Below, in pieces: positions 1 to 9,604 of a DNA stretch of 64,000 bases (position 1 is its first letter; each line of letters opens with the position of its first letter). This DNA comes from Pseudomonas sp. RC10 (GTDB lineage Bacteria > Pseudomonadota > Gammaproteobacteria > Pseudomonadales > Pseudomonadaceae): assembly GCF_038397775.1 (NCBI RefSeq), contig NZ_CP151650.1:558001-622000 (forward strand), given 5' to 3'. A model generated the notes under the pieces. It saw nothing but the letters and a program-made list of their open reading frames with translations. It was not told where the DNA came from and ran no database searches. The position numbers and the translations under genes are program-made.

Positions 1-217
1 CGATGTCAGGGCGACGATTGGCGAGGGTGAAGCGTTTATCCGATGTGCTTGTGGCTTCCAGTGCCAGCGCCTGTTGGTAAAGCGCGTGCAGATAGGCGAT
101 GGGACCGCTGTTGGATTCCAGCGCGTCGGGGGCGCAGCGGTCGGCGAGTTGTTCCGGAAATAGCTTGGCGTAAGTGGCGGCTTCAGGTGCGACGGCGGGA
201 GCGTTTGTATCGGCCAT
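1..217 (-). CDS. Tc insecticidal toxin complex A subunit, N-terminal fragment
   Basis: The ATG is at 217 and the frame runs off the left edge, so only 72 codons are visible. The segment reads LFPEQLADRC, then SNSGPIAYLHALYQ and DKRFTLANRRPDI. This is the layout of the N-terminus of TcA/TcdA-type toxin subunits (the family pattern is a 'SPAAYL..LY' helix followed by 'RRPDL'). In that family the A subunit forms the pentameric injection channel that delivers a TcB-TcC toxic cargo. The upstream GGACAG could act as a ribosome binding site. The family call rests on a short stretch; TcB/TcC genes, if present, lie outside the window. Confidence 0.7.
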   Translation of the reverse strand, partial: MADTNAPAVAPEAATYAKLFPEQLADRCAPDALESNSGPIAYLHALYQQALALEATSTSDKRFTLANRRPDI

Positions 218-364
218 GACGATGCTGTCCTTTGCATTGGGCGAGGAGGCGTCATCCATGAACTGCAAGGCATAACGCTCAGTGGGTAAGCGGTGTGCTT
301 GGTCTCGCAGGAAAGGCTAGCAGCGGGGGATGGGGCTTGAGGGGGTGTGGCTAGTTGAGTTCGC

Positions 365-392
365 GATAGAGCCGATTGCCAATCGCTCTATC
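365..392. repeat. near-perfect 12-bp hairpin upstream of the Tc toxin gene
   Basis: GATAGAGC (365-372), one bulged C, then GATT, loop GCC, AATC and GCTCTATC (385-392). Neither strand has a T-run after it, so it is not a terminator. It lies between the toxin start (217) and the metK terminator. It could be an operator or a REP-like palindrome. Apart from this hairpin and the metK terminator I see nothing else in 218-509. Confidence 0.5.
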
Positions 393-444
393 CGATCCGG
401 TTGTGATCCTGACTGCTACAGGGTGATCAAAGACAACCGGGCAC

Positions 445-482
445 GAAAAAGCCCCTGACGACTCACATCGTCAGGGGCTCTT
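445..482 (-). terminator. rho-independent terminator of metK
   Basis: The minus strand has AGCCCCTGACGA, a 6-nt loop, TCGTCAGGGGCT and then TTTTT. The perfect 12-bp stem followed by a T-run sits 28 bp after the metK stop. Confidence 0.9.
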
Positions 483-509
483 CTCAACGCGATATATAGC
501 TAACGCGTA

Positions 510-1700
510 TTACAGACCAGCCGCCGCGCGCAGGGCGTCGGCGCGGTCGGTTTTTTCCCAGGTGAACGTGGTGAAGGTATCTTCGCCCACGGTCTTGGTT
601 TGCGGCGTGCGGCCAAAGTGGCCGTAGGCTGCGGTTTCCTGGTACATCGGGTGCAGCAGGTCGAGCATTTTGGTGATCGCGTACGGACGCAGGTCGAAGT
701 GCTCGCGGACCAGTTGGACGATCTTGTCGTCGCTGATCTTGCCGGTGCCGAAGGTGTTCAGCGAGATCGACGTAGGCTGTGCAACGCCGATGGCGTAGGA
801 CACTTGAATCTCACAACGTTCGGCCAGGCCAGCCGCGACGATGTTCTTCGCCACGTAACGACCGGCGTACGCTGCCGAGCGGTCGACCTTGGACGGGTCT
901 TTGCCGGAGAACGCGCCGCCGCCGTGACGGGCCATGCCGCCGTAGCTGTCGACGATGATCTTGCGACCGGTCAGACCGCAGTCGCCGACCGGGCCGCCGA
1001 TGATGAACTGACCCGTCGGGTTGATGTGGAACTGGGTGTCTTTGTGCAGCAGGTTGGCTGGCAGCACGTGCTTGACGATCAGCTCCATCACACCTTCACG
1101 CAGGTCGGCGTAGGAGACTTCCGGGTTGTGCTGGGTCGACAGAACGATGGCGTCGATGCCGACCACGATGCCGTTTTCGTAGCGGCAGGTGACCTGGGAT
1201 TTGGCATCCGGGCGCAGCCATGGCAGCAGGCCGGATTTGCGCGCTTCAGCCTGGCGCTTGACCAGTTGGTGCGAGAAGGCGATCGGCGCAGGCATCAGTT
1301 CTGCGGTTTCGTTGCTGGCGTAGCCGAACATCAGGCCTTGGTCGCCCGCGCCCTGATCTTCAGGCTTGGCGCGGTCCACGCCTTGGTTGATGTCAGGGGA
1401 CTGCTTGCCGATGATGTTCATCACGCTGCAAGTGGCGCCGTCGAAACCGACGTTGGAGCTGGTGTAGCCGATGCCGCTGATCACGTCACGAACGATCTGT
1501 TCCAGATCGACCCACGCGCTGGTGGTGACTTCACCGGCGACGATGGCAACGCCGGTCTTGACCAGGGTTTCCACAGCAACGCGTGCGTGTTTGTCCTGGG
1601 CAATGATAGCGTCCAGCACCGCATCGGAGATCTGGTCGGCGATTTTGTCCGGATGCCCTTCGGACACGGACTCGGAGGTGAAAAGGGAGTATTCGCTCAT
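510..1700 (-). CDS. metK: S-adenosylmethionine synthetase
   Basis: Makes S-adenosylmethionine from methionine and ATP in the cytosol. The 396-residue protein has the normal family length and begins [19 protein letters not shown]. It contains the signature hexapeptide region [12 protein letters not shown] (about residue 117) and the glycine-rich [16 protein letters not shown] loop (about residue 260). The start is supported by CAGGAAA 9 nt upstream. It lies 20 nt after the ArsR-methyltransferase gene and is probably co-transcribed with it. That links SAM synthesis to a regulator whose own methyltransferase domain is expected to bind SAM or SAH. Confidence 0.98.
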   Translation of the reverse strand: MSEYSLFTSESVSEGHPDKIADQISDAVLDAIIAQDKHARVAVETLVKTGVAIVAGEVTTSAWVDLEQIVRDVISGIGYTSSNVGFDGATCSVMNIIGKQSPDINQGVDRAKPEDQGAGDQGLMFGYASNETAELMPAPIAFSHQLVKRQAEARKSGLLPWLRPDAKSQVTCRYENGIVVGIDAIVLSTQHNPEVSYADLREGVMELIVKHVLPANLLHKDTQFHINPTGQFIIGGPVGDCGLTGRKIIVDSYGGMARHGGGAFSGKDPSKVDRSAAYAGRYVAKNIVAAGLAERCEIQVSYAIGVAQPTSISLNTFGTGKISDDKIVQLVREHFDLRPYAITKMLDLLHPMYQETAAYGHFGRTPQTKTVGEDTFTTFTWEKTDRADALRAAAGL

Positions 1701-1720
1701 CTCGACGATTTTCCTGAGTG

Positions 1721-2716
1721 TTACCGATGGTGAGTGTTGCCAGATGGCCGCTGAAAGTGGCGGACTTGAATCTGGAAACCATTACGTAAACCTACATACA
1801 GACTTTCTCCGGGGACCAGCCCCGCAGCGATGGCCCAACGGGCCAGGTCTTCCTGTTCGAACCCCAACCACAGATCGCCACAGGCCTCCCTGGCCCAGCT
1901 CTGGTCGTGGCTGCACAACTCTGTGATCAGCAGGCTTGCGCCCGGTTTCAACAGGTTGGCCAGTTGTTTTAATGCTTCGGCCGGTGCCGCGAAATGATGA
2001 AGCACCATATTCAAGACGACGCAGTCACCGAAAACATTAGCGTCCGACAACGCATCGGCCAGCTTCAGCTCGACGTTGTGCAGCGCCTTCTGCTCACAGA
2101 TGTTACGCGCCAGATCAAGCATGGCCGGGCTGTTGTCCAGCCCCGTGACATGCCGAAAACGCTGCGCCAGATCCGGCAGAAAACCGCCGTCACCGGGGCC
2201 GACTTCCACGGCCGTGGCGTCAGGCGCGAAGCTGAGTTTGTCCAGCAGCGACAACAGGCTGTCGCGGTACTGAGGCAGTCCTGCGATCAGGTCCTGCTGG
2301 GCACGAAATTTTTCCGCAGTGCGTGCGAAAAAGTCCTGACTGGCGGTGGCGCGCTGGCGATGAACCAGACCGATGCGGGCCTGAACGTCTTGCGGTAGGG
2401 CGAGACCGTCGACCTCTTCGAGCAGCGCTGCGTGCAGCTTGCCGCCCACCTGTTCGGTGTGGGGCAGGGCGCGGCGGTAGAAGATCGCGTTGCCTTCGCG
2501 ACGGGTCGCCACCAGATCGGCCTGGGCCAAGACTTTCAAGTGATGGCTCATGCCCGACTGACCGATGGCGAAAATCTGCGCCAGCTCCAGCACACCGAAG
2601 GAATCGTTGGACAGCGCGCGCAGCACATTGAGCCGCAGCGGATCGCCACCGGCCTTGCACAAGGCAGCCAGTTCGTCGCTTTGATCGTGGTCAAGGGCAG
2701 GCGCGTGGAGATTCAT
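1721..2716 (-). CDS. ArsR-family regulator fused to a SAM-dependent methyltransferase (SahR-like)
   Basis: The 331-residue protein has two parts. Residues 1-90 form an ArsR winged helix ([11 protein letters not shown], then [25 protein letters not shown] split over two helices). Residues about 155-270 form a class I methyltransferase fold with motif [11 protein letters not shown]. ArsR-methyltransferase fusions beside methionine-cycle genes are known in Proteobacteria as SahR-type regulators, which are thought to sense S-adenosylhomocysteine. The position directly before metK fits that role, which is inference here. The ATG at 2716 has no clear ribosome binding site and lies about 10 nt from the predicted transcription start, so the message may be nearly leaderless. 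Confidence 0.85.
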   Translation of the reverse strand: MNLHAPALDHDQSDELAALCKAGGDPLRLNVLRALSNDSFGVLELAQIFAIGQSGMSHHLKVLAQADLVATRREGNAIFYRRALPHTEQVGGKLHAALLEEVDGLALPQDVQARIGLVHRQRATASQDFFARTAEKFRAQQDLIAGLPQYRDSLLSLLDKLSFAPDATAVEVGPGDGGFLPDLAQRFRHVTGLDNSPAMLDLARNICEQKALHNVELKLADALSDANVFGDCVVLNMVLHHFAAPAEALKQLANLLKPGASLLITELCSHDQSWAREACGDLWLGFEQEDLARWAIAAGLVPGESLYVGLRNGFQIQVRHFQRPSGNTHHR

Positions 2717-2731
2717 AGGGTTGGCAGTCTA

Positions 2732-2760
2732 GTTATCGACTAGGTCCGCTGCAAGACCAA
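2732..2760 (-). promoter_or_regulatory. predicted sigma-70 promoter for the regulator-metK operon
   Basis: On the minus strand a -35 TTGGTC (2755-2760) and a -10 GATAAC (2732-2737) are separated by exactly 17 bp. The -35 element overlaps one end of the palindrome at 2757-2782, so a protein bound there would block this promoter. Prediction only. Confidence 0.5.
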
Positions 2761-2782
2761 TATCAAAAAGTTTTGATATTGG
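2757..2782. promoter_or_regulatory. perfect 12+2+12 palindrome, likely operator of the ArsR-type regulator
   Basis: CCAATATCAAAA (2757-2768), AG, then the exact inverted arm (2771-2782). It lies between the divergent regulator-metK and tkt genes and overlaps the predicted -35 of the former. ArsR-family proteins bind such AT-rich two-fold sites, so autoregulation of the operon is the simplest reading. An effect on tkt is possible but not shown. Confidence 0.7.
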
Positions 2783-2975
2783 TGACGAGTGTCAGACGTT
2801 GAGCGCCGCGATTACGCCGTTTCAAGGCGCAAGCCGCGCATGGTTGGACGAAAAACGCCTGCAACTCAGGAAAAACGCGCATCAGGCCGCATCTGTCATT
2901 GCCCCGAAGCAGTGCCTGAGGGAAAATGGCCGCCTTTTTCAGATCCCACTTCTTTCTGCCCCCAGGAGATCAGCG

Positions 2976-4973
2976 ATGCCAAGCCGTCGTGAGCGTGCCA
3001 ATGCCATTCGTGCACTCAGCATGGATGCCGTGCAAAAGGCCAACAGCGGCCACCCAGGTGCCCCGATGGGCATGGCGGATATCGCTGAAGTCCTTTGGCG
3101 CGATTATCTGAAGCACAACCCGAGCAACCCGTCGTTCGCTGACCGTGACCGGTTCATCCTGTCCAACGGCCACGGCTCGATGCTGATCTACTCGCTGCTG
3201 CACCTGACCGGTTACGACCTGTCGATTGAAGACCTGAAAAACTTCCGTCAACTGCACAGCCGTACCCCGGGTCACCCTGAATTCGGTTACACCCCAGGCG
3301 TAGAGACCACCACCGGCCCGCTGGGTCAGGGTTTCGCCAACGCTGTCGGTTTCGCTGTCGCGGAAAAGACCCTGGCCGCCCAGTTCAACCGTCCTGGCCA
3401 CAACATCGTTGATCACCACACCTACGTGTTCATGGGTGATGGCTGCATGATGGAAGGCATTTCCCACGAAGTCGCTTCGTTGGCGGGCACGCTGCAACTG
3501 AACAAGCTGATCGCCTTCTACGACGACAACGGCATCTCCATCGACGGTGAAGTCGAAGGCTGGTTCACGGATGACACGCCGAAGCGCTTCGAGTCCTACG
3601 GCTGGCTGGTGATCCGCAACGTTGACGGCCATGACGCCGACGAAATCAAGACCGCCATCGATACCGCTCGCAAGAGCGACAAGCCGACCCTGATCTGCTG
3701 CAAGACCACCATCGGCTTCGGTTCGCCGAACAAGCAGGGCAAGGAAGAGTGCCACGGCGCACCGCTGGGCAACGACGAAATCGCCCTGACTCGTGCAGCG
3801 CTGAAATGGACCCACGGTCCGTTCGAAATCCCGGCTGACATCTACAAAGAGTGGAACGCCAAGGAAAAAGGCCTGGCGACCGAAGCCGAGTGGGACCAGC
3901 GTTTCGCGGCCTACTCCGCTGCATTCCCGGCCGAAGCCAACGAACTCATCCGTCGCATGAGCGGCGAGCTGCCGGCTGACTTCGCTGAGAAATCGGCGGC
4001 TTATGTCGCTGAAGTCAACGCCAAAGGCGAGACCATCGCCAGCCGTAAAGCCAGCCAGAACGCCCTGAGCGCCTTGGGCCCGCTGCTGCCAGAGTTCCTC
4101 GGCGGTTCGGCTGACTTGGCCGGTTCCAACCTGACCATCTGGAAAGGCTGCAAATCGATCACCGGTGAAGACGCCAGCGGCAACTACCTGCACTACGGTG
4201 TGCGTGAGTTCGGCATGGGTGCGATCATGAACGGTATCGCCCTGCACGGCGGTTTCGTGCCGTACGGCGCGACCTTCCTGATCTTCATGGAATACGCCCG
4301 CAACGCGGTGCGCATGGCCTCGCTGATGAAGCAGCGCACTATCTACGTGTTCACCCACGACTCCATCGGTCTGGGCGAAGACGGCCCGACGCACCAGCCG
4401 ATCGAGCAATTGACCAGCCTGCGCACCACGCCGAACCTGGACACCTGGCGTCCAGCCGACGCCGTGGAATCGGCCGTGGCCTGGAAACACGCCATCGAAC
4501 GTAGCGACGGTCCTTCGGCGCTGATCTTCTCCCGTCAGAACCTGCCTCACCAGGCACGTGATGCGCTGCAACTGGAGAACATCAACCGTGGCGGTTACGT
4601 GCTGCGCGACTGCAACGGTGAGCCGGACCTGATCCTGATCGCCACCGGTTCCGAAATAGGTCTGGCCGTTCAGGCATTCGACAAGCTGAGCGCCGACGGC
4701 AAAAACGTGCGTGTCGTTTCGATGCCGTGCACCAGCGTTTTCGAATCCCAGGACGCTCTGTACAAGCAGTCGGTCCTGCCGCTGGAAGTCAGTGCGCGTA
4801 TTGCCATCGAAGCCGCTCACGCGGACTACTGGTACAAGTACGTCGGTCTGGAAGGCCGCGTGATCGGCATGACCACCTTCGGTGAGTCGGCGCCTGCGAA
4901 CCTGCTGTTCGAAGAGTTCGGCTTCACGCTGGAGAACGTCATCAGCACGGCTGAAGAGCTGCTGGAAGACTAA
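2976..4973 (+). CDS. tkt: transketolase
   Basis: Transfers two-carbon units between sugar phosphates in the pentose phosphate pathway, using thiamine diphosphate. The start at 2976 ([19 protein letters not shown]) has AGGAG 8 nt upstream and gives 665 residues, the usual length; a longer open frame to 2799 lacks a good start. Visible motifs are [18 protein letters not shown] near the N-terminus, the ThDP motif [12 protein letters not shown], and the C-terminal-half [13 protein letters not shown]. It heads the tkt-epd-pgk-fba group; a REP pair separates it from epd. Confidence 0.97.
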   Translation: MPSRRERANAIRALSMDAVQKANSGHPGAPMGMADIAEVLWRDYLKHNPSNPSFADRDRFILSNGHGSMLIYSLLHLTGYDLSIEDLKNFRQLHSRTPGHPEFGYTPGVETTTGPLGQGFANAVGFAVAEKTLAAQFNRPGHNIVDHHTYVFMGDGCMMEGISHEVASLAGTLQLNKLIAFYDDNGISIDGEVEGWFTDDTPKRFESYGWLVIRNVDGHDADEIKTAIDTARKSDKPTLICCKTTIGFGSPNKQGKEECHGAPLGNDEIALTRAALKWTHGPFEIPADIYKEWNAKEKGLATEAEWDQRFAAYSAAFPAEANELIRRMSGELPADFAEKSAAYVAEVNAKGETIASRKASQNALSALGPLLPEFLGGSADLAGSNLTIWKGCKSITGEDASGNYLHYGVREFGMGAIMNGIALHGGFVPYGATFLIFMEYARNAVRMASLMKQRTIYVFTHDSIGLGEDGPTHQPIEQLTSLRTTPNLDTWRPADAVESAVAWKHAIERSDGPSALIFSRQNLPHQARDALQLENINRGGYVLRDCNGEPDLILIATGSEIGLAVQAFDKLSADGKNVRVVSMPCTSVFESQDALYKQSVLPLEVSARIAIEAAHADYWYKYVGLEGRVIGMTTFGESAPANLLFEEFGFTLENVISTAEELLED

Positions 4974-4990
4974 GAAGCCTGCGCAATCAC

Positions 4991-5080
4991 TGTAGGAGTG
5001 AGCTTGCTCGCGATAGCGGTTTGTCGGTGATGAATTCGTCGACAGATGTACCGCAATCGCGAGCAAGCTCACTCCTACAG
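4991..5080. repeat. REP doublet (TGTAGGAGTGAGC type)
   Basis: Two inverted copies of TGTAGGAGTGAGCTTGCTCG face each other around a variable centre between tkt and epd. The same type recurs at 46987 and 47755. Confidence 0.9.
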
Positions 5081-5116
5081 GTTCTCTAAACATCACCAAA
5101 TATTTGAGAACCCCCC

Positions 5117-6166
5117 ATGCCTCAGTCACGCCCTTATAAAGTCGCCCTTAATGGTTACGGTCGGATTGGCCGCTGCGTGCTGCGCGCGCTGTGCGAGCGA
5201 GGTGCGAAGGCGGGCTTTGAAGTGGTGGCGATCAACGACCTGGCCGACATGGCCAGTCTCGAATACCTCACGCGCTTTGACTCCACACACGGCCGGTTTC
5301 CCGGCGAAGTGCGGGTCGAAGGCGATTATCTGCACATCAACGATCACGTCATCAAAGTGTTCCGCAGCGCGACGCCGGAAGGCATCGACTGGAACGAGCT
5401 GGACGTCGATCTGGTGCTCGAATGCTCGGGCGTCTACAACAGCCGAGCTGATGGCGAACGTTTTCTGTCCGCGCGCGCGCCGCGTGTCCTGTTCTCGCAG
5501 CCGATGGCGAGCGAGGCCGATGTCGATGCCACGATTGTCTACGGCATCAATCAGGAAACGCTGACCGGCGACGAACTGCTGGTGTCCGCCGCGTCTTGCA
5601 CCACCAATTGCAGCGTACCGTTGCTGCACCTGCTAAACCGCGAGCTGGGCCTGGAATACGTCACCATCACCACGATTCACTCGGCGATGAACGACCAACC
5701 CGTGATTGACGCCTATCATCATGAGGATTTGCGTCGCACGCGCTCGGCCTTCCAGTCGATCATTCCGGTGTCCACTGGTCTGGCGCGGGGCATCGAGCGG
5801 CTGCTTCCGGAACTTGCCGGCCGAATTCAGGCCAAAGCAGTTCGTGTGCCGACGGTGAACGTCTCTTGCCTGGACATCACGTTGCAGGTGGCGCGTGACA
5901 CCGACGCGGTCGAGATCAACCGTATTTTGCGCGCGGCCGCCACCAGCGGCCCGCTCAAAGGTTTGCTGGCTTACACCGAATTGCCGCACGCCAGTTGTGA
6001 TTTCAACCATGACCCTCATTCGGCCATCATCGATGCTAGCCAGACACGGGTGTCCGGCCCGCGACTGGTCAACGTCCTGGCCTGGTTCGACAACGAATGG
6101 GGTTTTGCCAACCGAATGCTGGATGTCGCTGATCACTATCTGCGCAGTATCCATAAACAACAGTAA
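5117..6166 (+). CDS. epd: D-erythrose-4-phosphate dehydrogenase
   Basis: A GAPDH-family enzyme of 349 residues that oxidises erythrose 4-phosphate to 4-phosphoerythronate, the first step of the DXP-dependent pyridoxal phosphate route. It has the Rossmann start [17 protein letters not shown], the catalytic cysteine in [14 protein letters not shown] and the C-terminal [14 protein letters not shown]. The assignment to Epd rather than glycolytic Gap rests on its place between tkt and pgk and on family features such as [14 protein letters not shown]. The start has no strong ribosome binding site. Confidence 0.92.
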   Translation: MPQSRPYKVALNGYGRIGRCVLRALCERGAKAGFEVVAINDLADMASLEYLTRFDSTHGRFPGEVRVEGDYLHINDHVIKVFRSATPEGIDWNELDVDLVLECSGVYNSRADGERFLSARAPRVLFSQPMASEADVDATIVYGINQETLTGDELLVSAASCTTNCSVPLLHLLNRELGLEYVTITTIHSAMNDQPVIDAYHHEDLRRTRSAFQSIIPVSTGLARGIERLLPELAGRIQAKAVRVPTVNVSCLDITLQVARDTDAVEINRILRAAATSGPLKGLLAYTELPHASCDFNHDPHSAIIDASQTRVSGPRLVNVLAWFDNEWGFANRMLDVADHYLRSIHKQQ

Positions 6167-6182
6167 AAACAGGGAACGCCTC

Positions 6183-7346
6183 ATGACCGTGTTGAAGATG
6201 ACCGACCTCGATCTGCAAGGTAAGCGTGTACTGATCCGCGAAGACCTCAACGTTCCGGTCAAGGACGGTGTCGTCACCAGCGACGCGCGCATTCTTGCTT
6301 CGCTGCCGACCATCAAACTGGCGCTGGAGAAAGGTGCAGCCGTCATGGTTTGCTCGCACCTGGGTCGTCCGACCGAAGGTGAATTTTCCGCCGAAAACAG
6401 TCTCAAGCCCGTTGCCGATTATCTGAGCAAGGCCCTGGGCCGCGACGTGCCGCTGGTGGCTGATTATCTGGACGGCGTCAGCGTCCAGGCCGGCGACATC
6501 GTGCTGTTCGAAAACGTGCGCTTCAACAAGGGCGAGAAGAAAAACGCCGACGAGTTGGCGCAGAAGTACGCAGCGCTCTGCGACGTCTTCGTGATGGACG
6601 CCTTCGGCACCGCTCACCGCGCTGAAGGCTCGACCCACGGCGTCGCCAAATTCGCCAAAGTCGCTGCGGCCGGTCCTTTGCTGGCCGCCGAACTGGACGC
6701 GCTGGGCAAGGCGCTGGGCAACCCGGCCAAGCCGATGGCGGCCATCGTCGCTGGCTCCAAGGTTTCGACCAAGCTGGACGTGCTCAACAGCCTGAGCGAG
6801 AAGTGCGATCAACTGATCGTCGGTGGCGGCATCGCCAACACTTTTCTGGCCGCAGCCGGTCACAAGGTAGGTAAATCGCTGTACGAACCGGACCTGCTGG
6901 AGACCGCCAAAGCCATTGCGGCCAAGGTCAGCGTGCCATTGCCGGTGGATGTAGTGGTTGCCAAAGAGTTCTCGGACAAAGCCGAAGCGACCGTGAAGTT
7001 GATCGCCGACGTGGCCGACGACGACATGATCCTCGACATTGGCCCGAAAACTGCCGCCCAATTCGCCGACTTGTTGAAATCTTCCAAGACTATTCTGTGG
7101 AACGGCCCGGTGGGCGTGTTCGAATTCGACCAGTTCGGTGAAGGCACCAAGACGTTGGCCAAAGCGATTGCCGACAGCTCGGCGTTCTCCATCGCGGGCG
7201 GCGGCGATACGCTGGCAGCCATCGACAAATACGGTGTGAAGGACGACATCTCTTATATTTCCACCGGCGGCGGCGCGTTCCTTGAGTTCGTCGAGGGCAA
7301 GGTCTTGCCAGCCGTGGAAATTCTGGAACAACGCGCCAAGGCCTGA
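6183..7346 (+). CDS. pgk: phosphoglycerate kinase
   Basis: Interconverts 1,3-bisphosphoglycerate and 3-phosphoglycerate with ADP/ATP. The 387-residue length and the motifs [19 protein letters not shown] and the C-terminal nucleotide loop [10 protein letters not shown] (with GGGDTLAA before it) are typical. It starts 16 nt after epd with GGGAACG upstream, so the two are co-transcribed. Confidence 0.98.
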   Translation: MTVLKMTDLDLQGKRVLIREDLNVPVKDGVVTSDARILASLPTIKLALEKGAAVMVCSHLGRPTEGEFSAENSLKPVADYLSKALGRDVPLVADYLDGVSVQAGDIVLFENVRFNKGEKKNADELAQKYAALCDVFVMDAFGTAHRAEGSTHGVAKFAKVAAAGPLLAAELDALGKALGNPAKPMAAIVAGSKVSTKLDVLNSLSEKCDQLIVGGGIANTFLAAAGHKVGKSLYEPDLLETAKAIAAKVSVPLPVDVVVAKEFSDKAEATVKLIADVADDDMILDIGPKTAAQFADLLKSSKTILWNGPVGVFEFDQFGEGTKTLAKAIADSSAFSIAGGGDTLAAIDKYGVKDDISYISTGGGAFLEFVEGKVLPAVEILEQRAKA

Positions 7347-7374
7347 ATTCCAGGCTGAGGTGAAGGGGAGTGAG

Positions 7375-7602
7375 ATGGTCAAGCCATTACCGCTGTTGAT
7401 CATGGCGGGTTTGCTGGTCGGCTGCGCGAGCAAGCCCGAAGCCCAGACGGCGCTGAACGCGGCGCCGGAACAGCTTCAGGTCAGCTGCTATCAGGCGGGC
7501 TGGCAGGCGGAAACCGTGCCGATCGTGTACAAACGCGGCGGTCCTGAGGTCTGGGAAAAGTACGAGTTCATGCCCGCTGTCGGGCCGGTAGCCTGTCGCT
7601 GA
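7375..7602 (+). CDS. small lipoprotein of unknown function
   Basis: A 75-residue protein with a lipoprotein signal: MVKPLPLLIMAGLLVGC, lipobox LVGC, so lipidation is expected at Cys17. The mature part has two further cysteines and the segment VSCYQAGWQAETVPIVYKRG. I do not recognise the family. It lies 28 nt after pgk with AGGGGAG before the ATG, so it is probably translated from the pgk transcript. Confidence 0.75.
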   Translation: MVKPLPLLIMAGLLVGCASKPEAQTALNAAPEQLQVSCYQAGWQAETVPIVYKRGGPEVWEKYEFMPAVGPVACR

Positions 7603-7701
7603 ATCTGAACTGACAGCGAACAGAAACATCAGAAACAGAACTGCCCCTGGGTATCGAAACGTCGATGGAAATCGTGTTTCGCAGGGGTTCCAGGAGTGGT
7701 A

Positions 7702-8025
7702 ATGAAAGGCTTGATTGCCCTTGCGACACTGATGCTGCTGGGCGGTTGCGCCAGCATGAAGGCTTCTGAACCCGCTACGCCCTGGACCCATTGGGTCTGT
7801 GACAGCAAGGCGGAGATTTACTGGCGCTATGCTGACCCTGCGAAGAAAGAGGTCGATGTGCGCTTGAACCAGAGCGAGCAAGTGTTCCGTCTGCAGGCTG
7901 CACCCGGTGCTTCGGGTGCGCTGTACAGCAACGGGGTCTTGGCGTTCGACAACAAGGGTAGCGAAGGCCTGGTCTATTGGGACGCTACCAACGATTTGAT
8001 CGGTCGCGGCTGCACGGCGCCTTGA
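7702..8025 (+). CDS. MliC-family lipoprotein, predicted lysozyme inhibitor
   Basis: A 107-residue protein with lipobox MLLGGC (Cys15). The mature domain has WVCDSKAEIYWRY near the start and a closing GRGC, the two-cysteine pattern of the MliC/PliC fold that inhibits C-type lysozyme in the periplasm. The start at 7702 follows CAGGAG by 5 nt. Classification is by pattern and length; inhibitory activity is inferred. Confidence 0.75.
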   Translation: MKGLIALATLMLLGGCASMKASEPATPWTHWVCDSKAEIYWRYADPAKKEVDVRLNQSEQVFRLQAAPGASGALYSNGVLAFDNKGSEGLVYWDATNDLIGRGCTAP

Positions 8026-8080
8026 TGCGCTGAGCGGTTCGACCGATGCAACACCGGGCGGTGATCAGCAGTAACGCCCC

Positions 8081-8086
8081 TATAAT
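8081..8086 (+). promoter_or_regulatory. candidate -10 box for fba
   Basis: A consensus TATAAT preceded by CCCC lies 64 bp before the fba ATG. No good -35 hexamer is seen at 16-18 bp, so an activator or read-through may contribute. Confidence 0.4.
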
Positions 8087-8149
8087 TTGAATAGCCGCCG
8101 TTACGGCAGGCACACGCGATTAACGACCCTACCGGGAGAGAGACAGACA

Positions 8150-9214
8150 ATGGCACTTATCAGCATGCGCCAGATGTTGGACCACGCCGCCGAATTCGGC
8201 TACGGCGTTCCAGCCTTCAACGTGAACAACCTGGAACAGATGCGCGCCATTATGGAAGCGGCCGACAAGACCGATTCCCCGGTGATCGTTCAGGCCTCGG
8301 CCGGCGCGCGTAAATACGCAGGCGCCCCGTTTCTGCGTCACCTGATCCTCGCGGCAATCGAAGAATTCCCGCACATCCCGGTGGTCATGCACCAGGACCA
8401 CGGCACCAGCCCTGCCATCTGCCAGCGTTCGATCCAACTGGGCTTCAGCTCGGTCATGATGGACGGCTCCCTGCGCGAAGACGGCAAGAGCCCGGCCGAC
8501 TACGAATACAACGTCCGCGTCACCCAGGAAACCGTCGCCATGGCTCACGCCTGCGGCGTTTCCGTTGAAGGTGAGCTGGGTGTTCTCGGTTCGCTGGAAA
8601 CCGGCATGGCCGGTGAAGAAGACGGCGTTGGCGCCGAAGGTCAACTGGATCACAGCCAGATGCTGACCGACCCGGAAGAAGCCGCGGACTTCGTGAAGAA
8701 GACTCAGGTTGACGCCCTGGCCATCGCCATCGGCACCAGCCACGGCGCGTACAAGTTCACCAAACCGCCAACCGGCGACATCCTGGCGATCGAGCGCATC
8801 AAAGAGATTCACAAGCGCATTCCGAACACCCACCTGGTGATGCACGGTTCGTCGTCCGTTCCTCAGGAATGGCTGAAGATCATCAACGAGTTCGGCGGCG
8901 ACATCAAAGAAACCTACGGTGTGCCGGTTGAAGAAATCGTCGAAGGCATCAAGCACGGCGTGCGCAAGGTCAACATCGACACCGACCTGCGTCTGGCGTC
9001 CACCGGTGCCATCCGCGAGTTCATGGCCAAGAACCCGAGCGAGTTCGACCCGCGTAAATACCTGGCGAAAACCGTTTCGGCCATGCGCGACGTCTGCATC
9101 GCCCGTTACGAAGCCTTCGGCACCGCTGGCAACGCCTCCAAGATCAAACCGATCTCCCTGGAGAAAATGTTCGAGCGTTATGCCAAAGGCGAGCTGAACG
9201 CCAAGGTCAACTGA
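8150..9214 (+). CDS. fba: class II fructose-1,6-bisphosphate aldolase
   Basis: Zinc-dependent aldolase of 354 residues acting in gluconeogenesis and glycolysis. It starts [19 protein letters not shown] with GGGAGAGAGA upstream. Motifs include the metal ligands in VVMHQDHG (about residue 80), [12 protein letters not shown] and the histidines in GTSHGAYK and MHGSSSVP. It closes the tkt-epd-pgk-fba group and is followed by a strong terminator. Confidence 0.97.
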   Translation: MALISMRQMLDHAAEFGYGVPAFNVNNLEQMRAIMEAADKTDSPVIVQASAGARKYAGAPFLRHLILAAIEEFPHIPVVMHQDHGTSPAICQRSIQLGFSSVMMDGSLREDGKSPADYEYNVRVTQETVAMAHACGVSVEGELGVLGSLETGMAGEEDGVGAEGQLDHSQMLTDPEEAADFVKKTQVDALAIAIGTSHGAYKFTKPPTGDILAIERIKEIHKRIPNTHLVMHGSSSVPQEWLKIINEFGGDIKETYGVPVEEIVEGIKHGVRKVNIDTDLRLASTGAIREFMAKNPSEFDPRKYLAKTVSAMRDVCIARYEAFGTAGNASKIKPISLEKMFERYAKGELNAKVN

Positions 9215-9243
9215 TCATTATTTGATCGGTAAGAAATACGAAG

Positions 9244-9270
9244 AAGCCCGCAGCGATGCGGGCTTTTTTG
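9244..9270 (+). terminator. rho-independent terminator of fba
   Basis: AAGCCCGCA, loop GCGA, TGCGGGCTT followed by Ts, 30 bp after the fba stop. Confidence 0.9.
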
Positions 9271-9301
9271 TGGCCTGGATTTATCGGATTCATACGATTC
9301 A

Positions 9302-9470
9302 CCTGTGGGAGCAGTCGGAGGTTACGACGGCCGCGAAAGCGGTGTGTCAGACAAACTCCATTCGCCACCGTCGTAACCTCCGGAAGCTCCCACAGGGGCC
9401 TGCATTCAGCCTGATACCTGTGGGAGATGCCGGAGGTTACGAGGACAGCGAAAGCGGTGCATCAGACAAA
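9302..9470. repeat. three copies of a distinct REP-like unit
   Basis: The unit is CTGTGGGAG(C)...CGGAGGTTACGA followed by a GCGAAAGCGGTG tail. It appears at 9303 (plus), 9367-9396 (inverted) and 9418 (plus). The core differs from the GCGAATTCATTCGCGA type found elsewhere in the window. This fills most of the 390-bp gap between fba and the next gene. Confidence 0.7.
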
Positions 9471-9574
9471 GCCTTGACCTCGATGTGGCAACTCAAAACC
9501 ACACTCCGTGAATCGCCCTGCCACGGTTTGCACGTTGTTTGGGGACAGGGCAGGTCTAGGATGAGGATCACTAC

Positions 9575-9584
9575 AAAAACAAAA
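9575..9584 (+). promoter_or_regulatory. candidate Hfq/Crc catabolite-repression motif
   Basis: AAAAACAAAA just upstream of the GGAG ribosome binding site (9592-9595) fits the AAnAAnAA pattern through which Hfq/Crc blocks translation of catabolic genes in Pseudomonas. It would suit a secondary carbon-source operon. Motif match only. Confidence 0.4.
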
Positions 9585-9604
9585 CCGAACCGGAGAAACA
9601 CCTG

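Noticed and set aside
2970..5129. 719-codon open frame antisense to tkt
   Set aside because: It mirrors tkt, whose motifs and length are certain. It is a by-product of high-GC codon use on the other strand and has no family features or ribosome binding site.
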